Assembly (NCBI GenBank): GCA_018971405.1 | Contig: JAGXAX010000034.1 | Coordinates: 1 to 9,650 of the forward strand | Length of the DNA: 9,650 nt | Direction: 5' to 3' | Origin: Alphaproteobacteria bacterium | Lineage (GTDB): Bacteria > Pseudomonadota > Alphaproteobacteria > Micavibrionales > UBA2020 | Shown here: in pieces, positions 1-7,931 of the stretch | How the letters are laid out: the number at the start of each line of letters is the position of its first letter | How positions within the stretch are numbered: position 1 is the first letter of the stretch | Notes under the pieces: generated by a model | Seen by the model: only the letters and a program-made list of their open reading frames with translations | The model's database searches: none | Told to the model about the DNA's origin: nothing | Program-made: the position numbers and the translations under genes

Positions 1-2741
<2,741 letters not shown>

Positions 2742-2745
<4 letters not shown>

Positions 2746-3311
2746 GGCTGCCTGCCCGGCGGCTTGCTGCGCGGCCGCGGCGCATTCTTTCCGGCCGCCA
2801 TGCCGAGCCAGCGGTCAAAGGAATTGTCGGGAAATTTTTTGAAGTTCACGGACCATTGCGCGGAGTTCTCGAAGCCGGACGTCCAGCGCACGTCCTCCAG
2901 CCTGTCGATGACGAGTTCGTGGTGATAAGGGTCGTAATAGAGGATCTCGCCGTCTTTCCCGCACAGGAAGACGACGTAATGCCCCTCCCCCTCCTGGGTG
3001 ATGTCGGCGATGGCGACGCCGCCGTGATAGGTGGAAGGCCCCGCGCTTTCGCACGGCAGGTGCTCCTCGCACAAGGCTTGCATGATTTTTTCCGGCGTGC
3101 CGACATCGTCGCGCGGCGCGGCGGCGGCGCGGAACGCCGCATAATCCATGGCAGGTCTGGCGCCGTCGCACGCGGCATAAAGCTTCGCCACGGTCGCAAG
3201 GCAGGCGGGCCCGCAGGAAATTTCGTCTTCCTGACGCGTAAAGATCTTCTCCGCGCGGCTGCCTGCGAGCGGGATATGGCGCGGGCAGGTTTTCCGCGTC
3301 CGGCTATCCAT
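2742..3311 (-). CDS. Stand-alone C39-like cysteine peptidase domain protein
   Basis: A 189-residue protein with the layout of the C39/papain-like fold. Residues 27-37 read QEDEISCGPAC: Cys33 is the likely nucleophile and Gln27, six residues before it, the likely oxyanion-hole residue. His111 lies in GHYVVFL and Asp127 in LYYDPY, completing a Cys-His-Asp triad in the usual order and spacing. C39 domains usually cleave double-glycine leaders inside ABC exporters. This one has no transporter, no membrane segment and no signal peptide, so it is probably cytosolic, and its substrate is unknown. The C-terminus is basic and proline-rich (KNAPRPRSKPPGRQP). The ATG lies 2 bases after the stop of the upstream coiled-coil gene with only a poor AGG before it, so translational coupling is likely. 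Its TAG interlocks with the ileS TAA. The fold assignment is fairly sure; proteolytic activity is inferred from the triad only. Confidence 0.8.
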
Positions 3312-3313
3312 GC

Positions 3314-3706
3314 CTAGTGGATGGACGGGAAAGAGGTGCGCGGCGGAACCGGCTTTTCCGTGACGGTCTTTTTCAGGTCCTTAATCTCCGTTTCAAGGCC
3401 GCCGACTTTTTCCGTCAGTTCCCTCACGGTTTCCAGCAGCTGGATGAGCGTCTCCTGCACCTGTCTGGTGGCATCGGCGGGCATTGCGCCCGTTTCGGCG
3501 AAAACGCCCTGCTTGCCGAGATAGTCGGCGACAAGGGCTTTTTTGCGATCGATTTCATTCCAGGCGCTCTCGGAAACGCCGGAAACGATCCAGTCGATAC
3601 AATCTTCGCCCTTATCTGTTTTTTTGTCGCCAAATTCTTTCAGCAATCCCACCAGATCTTTCACAGACCCTGTCTCGGCGAGATATTTCAGGTTGTTCAT
3701 GTTCAT
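3314..3706 (-). CDS. Small protein with C-terminal coiled coil, unknown function
   Basis: I do not recognise this 130-residue protein. The N-terminal two thirds is charged and mostly helical (LKYLAETGSVKDLVGLLKEF near the start). It contains one Cys and two Trp residues, in CIDWIVSG and SAWNEID. Roughly residues 82-115 form a probable coiled coil with Leu/Val/Ile at heptad-like spacing (IQLLETVRELTEKVGGLETE). A short Pro-rich tail ends in SFPSIH. There is no signal peptide or membrane segment. Three in-frame ATGs lie close together at 3715, 3706 and 3700. GAGGG at 3716-3720 touches the first but sits 9 bases before the second, so I chose 3706. The gene is first in a two-gene operon with the C39-like peptidase, which starts 2 bases after its stop. 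It could be a partner, inhibitor or substrate adaptor of the peptidase, but that is inferred from position alone. Confidence 0.75.
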   Translation of the reverse strand: MNMNNLKYLAETGSVKDLVGLLKEFGDKKTDKGEDCIDWIVSGVSESAWNEIDRKKALVADYLGKQGVFAETGAMPADATRQVQETLIQLLETVRELTEKVGGLETEIKDLKKTVTEKPVPPRTSFPSIH

Positions 3707-3715
3707 ATGCGTCAT

Positions 3716-3720
3716 CCCTC
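3716..3720 (-). promoter_or_regulatory. Shine-Dalgarno site deciding the start of the coiled-coil gene
   Basis: On the minus strand GAGGG directly abuts the first possible ATG (3715), leaving no spacer. It lies 9 bases before the next in-frame ATG (3706), a normal distance. This favours the shorter protein. Confidence 0.6.
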
Positions 3721-3745
3721 ATTGTTCAAAGCCGAATTTGCAAAT

Positions 3746-3774
3746 AGCCTATGCATTTCCTTAAAACATGTCAA
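3746..3774 (-). promoter_or_regulatory. Candidate sigma-70 promoter of the coiled-coil/C39 operon
   Basis: On the minus strand a perfect TTGACA (3769-3774) is followed after exactly 17 bases by TAGGCT (3746-3751), which matches three of six positions of TATAAT. Transcription would begin near 3739 and leave a leader of about 25-35 bases before the coding start. The -35 is consensus and the spacing ideal, but the -10 is weak, so the promoter may need help or be regulated. Confidence 0.5.
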
Positions 3775-3871
3775 TTATAAATATGATAAATATCTGAACG
3801 GCATTTTTTCTTTACGTATGAGAACATTTAGGGTACAAAGCCCTGTATATTTTACAATAAGGCAAAAAATA

Positions 3872-5401
3872 ATGGTCGAGCGGGTCAGCACCATCACTTT
3901 TCAGGGCGTCGAGGTCAAAGAGATCGACGTGCAGGTGCTGATCGCCCCCGGCCTGCCGCAATTCAACATCGTCGGCCTTGCCGACAAGGCCGTGGGCGAA
4001 AGCCGCGAACGGGTGCGCGCCGCGCTGCACGCCATCGGCCTCGCCCTGCCGTCGAAGCGCGTGACCGTCAACCTCGCCCCCGCCGATGTGGTGAAGGAAG
4101 GCAGCCATTTTGATTTGCCGATCGCGCTGGGCGTGCTGGCGGCGATGGGCGTGATGCCTACGGAAGAACTCGCGCATTACCTCGTCATGGGCGAGCTTGC
4201 GCTCGACGGCTCCATTCGCGCCGTCGCAGGCGTGCTGCCCGCGGCCATTTCCGCCTCCGCCGCGGGGCGCGGCATCATCTGCCCCGCAGATTGCGGGCCG
4301 GAAGCCGTCTGGGCGGGCGACCTCGACGTGCTCGCGCCGCAAAATCTCGTCGCCCTGCTCAACCACATGAAGGGCGCGCAAGTGCTCTCGCGCCCGCAGC
4401 CGCTACTCTCCGAAGACAATCCGCTGCGCCTCGACCTCGCCGACGTCAAAGGGCAGGAAAGCGCCAAGCGCGCGCTCGAGATCGCCGCCGCAGGCGGCCA
4501 CAATCTCCTGATGACCGGCCCGCCGGGCTCGGGCAAATCGATGCTCGCCGCGCGGCTGCCGGGCATCCTGCCGCCGCTGTCGCCTTCGGAAGCGCTGGAA
4601 GTGTCGATGGTCCATTCCATCGCCGGCACGCTCGAGGGCGGCAAACTCGTGCGCCAGAGGCCGTTTCGCGATCCGCACCATTCCGCCTCGCTGCCGTCGA
4701 TCATCGGCGGCGGGCAGCGGGCCAAGCCGGGGGAAATCTCGCTCGCGCACCACGGCGTGCTGTTCCTCGACGAACTGCCGGAGTTTTCGCGCCAGACGCT
4801 GGAGTCCCTGCGCCAGCCGCTGGAGACCAGAAACGCGCTCGTCTCCCGCGCAAATTATCATGTCACCTTCCCGGCGCATTTCCAGCTCGTCGCGGCGATG
4901 AACCCCTGCCGCTGCGGCCATGTGGATGACGCAAGCCGCGCCTGTTCGCGCGCGCCGAAATGCGTCGCCGACTATCAGGCGAAAATCTCCGGCCCGATCT
5001 TCGACCGCATCGACATCAATATCGACGTGCCGGCGGTGAGAGCCGCCGACCTCGCCCTGCCGCCGCCGCGCGAAGGCTCGGCGCAAGTGTCGTTCCGCGT
5101 CGCCGAGGCGCGGGAGGTCATGCGCGCGCGGTTTGAAAAACTCGGCGCAATGCACCTGCACACCAATACCGAGGCCGACGGCGACATCCTCGCGCAAATC
5201 GCGCCGCTGGCGCTGCCGGTGCAGCAATTTCTCACCGAGGCGGCGGAACGCGCGAAGCTTTCCGCCCGCGGCTATCACAGGGTCTTGCGCGTCGCCCGCA
5301 CGATCGCCGACCTCGCGCACAGCGACTCAGTGGAGCGCGCCCATATCGCGGAAGCTTTGGGATACCGCCGGCAGGGTGCCGGTCTCTCTCTGGCTGCTTG
5401 A
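3872..5401 (+). CDS. comM: YifB/ComM family Mg-chelatase-like AAA+ ATPase
   Basis: A 509-residue protein of normal length for the YifB/ComM family. In naturally transformable bacteria ComM is a hexameric helicase that promotes branch migration during integration of incoming DNA. The family is also widespread in species not known to be competent, where its role is less clear. The N-terminal ChlI-like domain begins VERVSTITFQGVEV and contains GLPQFNIVGLADKAVGESRERV. Walker A is GPPGSGKS at residues 216-223. Walker B is VLFLDE at 296-301. The cysteine-containing NPCRCGH begins at residue 344, and SGPIFDRIDI and the C-terminal Mg-chelatase domain follow. I chose ATG 3872 because the family begins here and AAGG lies 9 bases upstream. 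The frame stays open back to 3317, but that stretch is antisense to the coiled-coil gene and non-coding in character. The gene ends with TGA and an AT-rich spacer follows. Confidence 0.95.
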   Translation: MVERVSTITFQGVEVKEIDVQVLIAPGLPQFNIVGLADKAVGESRERVRAALHAIGLALPSKRVTVNLAPADVVKEGSHFDLPIALGVLAAMGVMPTEELAHYLVMGELALDGSIRAVAGVLPAAISASAAGRGIICPADCGPEAVWAGDLDVLAPQNLVALLNHMKGAQVLSRPQPLLSEDNPLRLDLADVKGQESAKRALEIAAAGGHNLLMTGPPGSGKSMLAARLPGILPPLSPSEALEVSMVHSIAGTLEGGKLVRQRPFRDPHHSASLPSIIGGGQRAKPGEISLAHHGVLFLDELPEFSRQTLESLRQPLETRNALVSRANYHVTFPAHFQLVAAMNPCRCGHVDDASRACSRAPKCVADYQAKISGPIFDRIDINIDVPAVRAADLALPPPREGSAQVSFRVAEAREVMRARFEKLGAMHLHTNTEADGDILAQIAPLALPVQQFLTEAAERAKLSARGYHRVLRVARTIADLAHSDSVERAHIAEALGYRRQGAGLSLAA

Positions 5402-5441
5402 ATATTATATAATAATATCAAATATTTATTTATATAAATAA
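5402..5441. repeat. Pair of AT-only inverted repeats after yifB
   Basis: Two palindromic units follow the yifB stop directly. ATATTAT (5402-5408) and ATAATAT (5412-5418) form a 7-bp inverted repeat with a 3-base loop. TTATTTATATAAATAA (5426-5441) is a perfect 16-base palindrome. They have no GC stem or T-run of an intrinsic terminator. They lie just upstream of the -35 of the next gene, where an AT-rich UP-like element would sit. Confidence 0.6.
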
Positions 5442-5451
5442 CCATAAAATA

Positions 5452-5479
5452 TGGACTTTCTGCGCGGCTGTGCTATACT
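5452..5479 (+). promoter_or_regulatory. Candidate extended -10 promoter of the low-complexity gene
   Basis: TGGACT (5452-5457, four of six matches to TTGACA) is followed after 16 bases by TATACT (5474-5479, five of six matches to TATAAT). TG one base before the -10 makes it an extended -10. An A/T-only stretch lies upstream. The predicted start near 5486 gives a leader of about 37 bases ending in a strong ribosome binding site. This suggests that the downstream gene is expressed independently of yifB. Confidence 0.6.
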
Positions 5480-5505
5480 GAACGCATAAGAATCTGCTGC
5501 GTTTC

Positions 5506-5514
5506 AGGGAGGAG
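5506..5514 (+). promoter_or_regulatory. Very strong Shine-Dalgarno site
   Basis: AGGGAGGAG lies 8 bases before the ATG at 5523. It is the strongest ribosome binding site in the window. It fixes the start of the unknown gene and supports the plus-strand frame over the almost equally long antisense frame. Confidence 0.8.
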
Positions 5515-5522
5515 ATTACCCC

Positions 5523-6293
5523 ATGGTGGAAAGATTACAGGCCGATGCATCGACCCCCCTGCCGCTTGAGCAGCATCTCCAAAAAGTCGAAACCGCCCTT
5601 GCCGAAGCGATGGAAAATCCGGGCAGCGCGCCGTCTTCTTCGGGCGCGGCTGCAGGGGGCGCGGCTGCAGGGGCCGCTGCCTCCGGCGGCGGCGAAGACC
5701 CGATGACCGACGCTCTCATCACTACTCCCGTCACCGGCGCCGGCAGCATGTTCATTTCCGTCTACGACCAGATGAACAGCAGCAACGGCAACCCGCTCGC
5801 CGGCGGCAGCAAAAACACGAACAACAGTCATTTCATCGGCGGCAGCGGCTACAGCGAGCAAAGAAAGCCGACGCCGACGCCGCTGATCCCCATGACCTAT
5901 GCCGAAAAGAAAATGGCCGTCAAGCGCACCGGACGCGCAGCGGTGAAATCGGCACAGGGCGGCGTCAGAAGCAGCAGCTCGCGCGGCGCCAGTGTCTTCG
6001 CCTCCGAGCGTCTCGCGCTGGCCAGCATGTCGCTGACGGGCGGCAGCCTGACCGACAAGAAAAAAACCCCGATGAAGGGCGCGAAAGTGAACCTCGCGGT
6101 GGCGCAGGCCATGGGGTTCGGCAGCCTCGTGCAGGAGCTGAACGTCACGCTGCGGGAAATGCAGGGCCTCACCCGTTACGACAAGGATCCGAAGCGCCTC
6201 GAGCTCGACCTGCGCGAGGGAAAAGCCTCCGCCGAGGCGGTCGTGCAAAACAGTCCGCAGATAGCCGCCAAGCTTCTCAGGCCGCACCAATAA
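5523..6293 (+). CDS. Low-complexity protein of unknown function (256 residues)
   Basis: I do not recognise this protein. A probable N-terminal helix (about residues 13-31, LPLEQHLQKVETALAEAM) is followed by an Ala/Gly/Ser linker (33-60). A Ser/Asn/Gly-rich polar segment comes next, then a Thr-Pro stretch (KPTPTPLIP). A basic region (AEKKMAVKRTGRAAVKSA) leads to a more ordered, helical C-terminus (about residues 188-256, containing VAQAMGFGSLVQELNVTLREM). I see no Cys or Trp, no signal peptide and no membrane segment. Such a composition suggests a largely disordered cytosolic protein, perhaps a scaffold or nucleic-acid-binding protein given its basic centre, but this is speculation. The strong promoter and ribosome binding site show that it is a real gene. 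It ends convergently near the SDR remnant. The antisense frame over the same bases is His/Arg-rich and looks like a shadow. Confidence 0.8.
   Translation: MVERLQADASTPLPLEQHLQKVETALAEAMENPGSAPSSSGAAAGGAAAGAAASGGGEDPMTDALITTPVTGAGSMFISVYDQMNSSNGNPLAGGSKNTNNSHFIGGSGYSEQRKPTPTPLIPMTYAEKKMAVKRTGRAAVKSAQGGVRSSSSRGASVFASERLALASMSLTGGSLTDKKKTPMKGAKVNLAVAQAMGFGSLVQELNVTLREMQGLTRYDKDPKRLELDLREGKASAEAVVQNSPQIAAKLLRPHQ
5642..5671 (+). repeat. Exact 15-bp tandem duplication in the Ala/Gly linker
   Basis: GGGCGCGGCTGCAGG occurs twice in succession (5642-5656 and 5657-5671), and a degenerate third copy follows. The unit is a multiple of three and encodes the Ala/Gly-rich part of the linker, so copy-number change would alter linker length without shifting the frame. 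Confidence 0.9.
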
Positions 6294-6316
6294 GCCCGCC
6301 GGATTTCACGTCGGAT

Positions 6317-6535
6317 TTCGAACGGCACGCCGGTGAGGCGCGCGCTCAAATCCCGAAGCGCCGGCGCAGCAGCCTTGTCCACCGCGTGAGGGCGCACGCC
6401 TTTAAGGCCTTTGTCTTCCATGGGAACGAGGGCGGCAATGTCACAATCCCCGCAATAAACGCCGCCCATGCCGCCAAGCCGCGCGTTCGCGGCGCACCAG
6501 ACGGCCGTGGCCGCGGACAAAGTCCGGCCTGAAAC
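6317..6535 (-). pseudogene. C-terminal remnant of a short-chain dehydrogenase (SDR)
   Basis: The frame just after the cmk stop reads SAATAVWCAANARL, then GGMGGVYCGDCDIA, then GVRPHAVDKAAAPALRDLSARLTGVPFE. This matches the C-terminal 70 or so residues of SDR oxidoreductases of the retinol-dehydrogenase-like type. They typically end with a GGxYxEDCDIA motif, a Gv.p.avD..aa..LW.lSe.LTG segment and then a stop. The N-terminal NAD(P)-binding Rossmann part (TGxxxGIG) and the YxxxK catalytic motif are absent, because cmk occupies that side. The only possible start is a TTG at 6520 without a ribosome binding site. The frame runs on into the antisense of the unknown gene until 6176 without its own stop. 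I read it as a decayed relic left by a deletion. It fills the 242 bases between cmk and the unknown gene, where I see nothing else except two small hairpins. Confidence 0.7.
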
Positions 6536-6540
6536 TCAGG
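6514..6540 (-). other. Two tandem small hairpins at the cmk stop codon
   Basis: On the minus strand CCTGA-GTT-TCAGG is followed after one base by CGGAC-TTT-GTCCG. Each has a perfect 5-bp stem and a 3-base loop. The cmk TGA lies inside the first stem. No T-run follows, so this is not a standard intrinsic terminator. It might protect the mRNA 3' end or be chance. Confidence 0.5.
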
Positions 6541-7267
6541 AACGCGCGTCTGTGACGGTGAGCAGCTTCTGCCGCACCGTGTGGATGGCCGTGTCCAGTA
6601 CCTCCGGCGGGGAGAGTTTCGTCGTGTCGAGCAGGTAGGCGTCGTCCGCCGGCGTGGCGGGCGCGACGTCACGGCCGCTGTCGCGCTGGTCGCGCCGCAA
6701 GAGGTCGGCGAGCACGCCCTCCAGCGTCAGCAGCGGGTGGCTCCACTGCAATTCCCTGAAGCGGCGCTGCGCGCGCTCCTCCGGCTTCGCTGTGACGAAA
6801 AACTTGACGTCCGCGTCGGGGCAGACGACCGTGCCAATGTCACGCCCGTCGAGCACCGCGCCGCCGACGTCGCCCGGCGGATTTTCCGCGAAAGCGCGCT
6901 GGAAGGCGAGCAGCTCTTTGCGCACCTCCGGCAGGGCGGCGACTTTCGACGCCGCTTCAGACACCTCGGGCCGGCGCAGCGCGGGGCTGGACAGCAGTTC
7001 CAGCGTAAGGTTGCGCAGGACGATGTCGATGGCCGGACGGACGTCCTCGATCCGCGACGGGTCGCTGCCCATCTCCAGCGCGGCGAGCGCGACGGCGCGG
7101 TAGAGCGCGCCGGTGTCGAGATAGGCGTAGCCGAGTCGTTCCGCGATCTTGCGCGCCAGCGTGCCTTTGCCGCTGGCGGCGGGGCCATCAACGGCGACGA
7201 CGATTTTCCGCCGCGGCGCGGCGGCTTCTTGCGCGTCTCCTGTTTTGGGGAATGTGACGATGGACAT
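6536..7267 (-). CDS. cmk: Cytidylate kinase
   Basis: A 243-residue cytosolic nucleoside monophosphate kinase that phosphorylates CMP and dCMP with ATP, feeding CTP and dCTP pools. The P-loop is GPAASGKGT at residues 28-36. YLDTGALYRA, the GRDIGTVVCPDADVKFFVTA block and the lid/arginine region RRDQRDSGRD...DDAYLLDTT follow in the order of the family. I chose ATG 7267 because AGGAGAGGGAG (7277-7287) lies 9 bases upstream. An in-frame ATG at 7312 would add 15 residues but has no ribosome binding site. Even with the shorter start the protein has about 20 poorly conserved residues before the core. In many proteobacteria cmk neighbours rpsA or aroA; here an SDR remnant follows it. Confidence 0.95.
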   Translation of the reverse strand: MSIVTFPKTGDAQEAAAPRRKIVVAVDGPAASGKGTLARKIAERLGYAYLDTGALYRAVALAALEMGSDPSRIEDVRPAIDIVLRNLTLELLSSPALRRPEVSEAASKVAALPEVRKELLAFQRAFAENPPGDVGGAVLDGRDIGTVVCPDADVKFFVTAKPEERAQRRFRELQWSHPLLTLEGVLADLLRRDQRDSGRDVAPATPADDAYLLDTTKLSPPEVLDTAIHTVRQKLLTVTDARS

Positions 7268-7276
7268 TTTTAGGCG

Positions 7277-7287
7277 CTCCCTCTCCT
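7277..7287 (-). promoter_or_regulatory. Shine-Dalgarno site deciding the cmk start
   Basis: AGGAGAGGGAG on the minus strand lies 9 bases before ATG 7267, while no comparable site precedes the in-frame ATG at 7312. This supports the shorter Cmk. Confidence 0.75.
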
Positions 7288-7310
7288 GCTCGACCGGGTT
7301 GGATGTTATC

Positions 7311-7337
7311 ATTATGGCAACGTGAGAACAAGGTCAA
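7311..7337 (-). promoter_or_regulatory. Weak candidate promoter for cmk
   Basis: TTGACC (7332-7337) and CATAAT (7311-7316) resemble -35 and -10 elements on the minus strand, but the spacing of 15 bases is short. Another pairing, TTGTTC with TAACAT at 17 bases, is also possible. cmk needs its own promoter because a strong terminator lies just upstream, but the exact site is uncertain. Confidence 0.3.
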
Positions 7338-7367
7338 AAAAGCGCCCTGCGCGCGGTGCCGCAGGGC
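7336..7367 (-). terminator. Intrinsic terminator of the clpB-PEBP unit
   Basis: On the minus strand GCCCTGC (7361-7367) and GCAGGGC (7344-7350) form a 7-bp GC-rich stem with a 10-base loop. GC and six T residues (7336-7341) follow. It lies 16 bases after the stop of the PEBP-like gene and is a standard Rho-independent terminator for that strand. Confidence 0.85.
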
Positions 7368-7382
7368 TGTTCTGAACGATGT

Positions 7383-7931
7383 TTACTTCCTCCCATACCG
7401 CCCCGTCAGCGCTGCGGCGGCCAGAACATGGCCTTTCAGCGCGGCTTTCAGCGCCGCCGCGTCCGGCACGGGCGGAAGTTCCGCATCCAGCGCATAAAGG
7501 CGGAAATAGTAATGGTGCGGCGCCGCGCCGGACGGCGGGCAGGGGCCGCCGTAGCCGGTCTTGCCGAAACTGTTCGCGCCCTGCGCCGTTCCGTTCGCCG
7601 CATGCGCTGTCGGCGGCATCTGCGACGACAGACCGTGGGAACCAGCGGGAATGTTGTAAATCACCCAGTGCGTCCAGCCGCCCGCGGGCGCGTCCGGGTC
7701 CTCGACCGCCAGCGCGAGGCTTTTCGCTTTCTCCGGAACGTTTTTCCATTGAAGCGCGGGAGAAACATTCGCGCCGTCGCAGGTGTATTTTCGCGGAATG
7801 GTTCCGCCGTCGGCAAACGCCGGACTGGAGATCGTCATCGCCGCCGCCGCACCCCGCGCCGAAACGGCGCAGAAAAACACGCATGCCAGGACAGTAAAAA
7901 TATTTTTCGGGCTCATATGCTTGCCCATCAT
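7383..7931 (-). CDS. YbhB/YbcL family (PEBP-like) exported protein
   Basis: A 182-residue member of the bacterial phosphatidylethanolamine-binding protein / Raf kinase inhibitor-like family. Family motifs are clear: DPDAPAGGWTHWVIYNIP for the ligand pocket, then SFGKTGYGGPCPPSGAAPHHYYFRLYALD. The bacterial role is poorly defined. An N-terminal signal peptide (KNIFTVLACVFFCAVSARGAAAA) with an Ala-rich cleavage region predicts export to the periplasm; VLAC is a poor lipobox. The start is ambiguous. ATG 7931 overlaps the clpB stop as TGATG and favours translational coupling, while ATGs at 7928 and 7916 also leave a good signal peptide. The gene is co-directional with clpB and precedes a strong terminator, so the two probably share a transcript. 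That could tie it to heat or envelope stress, but this is inference. Confidence 0.9.
   Translation of the reverse strand: MMGKHMSPKNIFTVLACVFFCAVSARGAAAAMTISSPAFADGGTIPRKYTCDGANVSPALQWKNVPEKAKSLALAVEDPDAPAGGWTHWVIYNIPAGSHGLSSQMPPTAHAANGTAQGANSFGKTGYGGPCPPSGAAPHHYYFRLYALDAELPPVPDAAALKAALKGHVLAAAALTGRYGRK

Larger units (their letters stand above)
3716..3871. other. AT-rich divergent intergenic region
   Basis: This 156-base spacer separates the divergent coiled-coil gene and yifB and is much richer in A/T than the flanking genes. It carries the minus-strand promoter above. TATAAA (3776-3781) and TATGAT (3782-3787) could serve as plus-strand -10 elements for yifB, but I find no convincing -35 for either. 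A 10-base perfect palindrome, ATTTGCAAAT, lies at 3736-3745. No small gene or intrinsic terminator is visible. Confidence 0.7.

Noticed and set aside
3846..3858. TATATT/TACAAT as the yifB -10
   Set aside because: Transcription would start at or beyond the ribosome binding site, leaving almost no leader, and no -35 lies at the right distance.
3317..3871. In-frame N-terminal extension of YifB by 185 codons
   Set aside because: It is antisense to the coiled-coil gene and contains the AT-rich promoter region. YifB homologues begin at the ATG 3872, which has a ribosome binding site.
4403..5320. 305-residue minus-strand frame opposite yifB
   Set aside because: It is an Arg/Ala/His-rich shadow of a well-conserved gene with no start signals.
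5535..6290. 251-residue antisense frame across the unknown gene
   Set aside because: Its composition is His/Arg/Ala-rich as expected of a shadow, and it has no ribosome binding site, while the plus strand has a strong promoter and Shine-Dalgarno site.
6176..6520. The SDR-like frame as a complete 114-residue gene
   Set aside because: It has only a TTG start without a ribosome binding site, lacks the Rossmann and catalytic parts, and its last third is merely antisense to the unknown gene.
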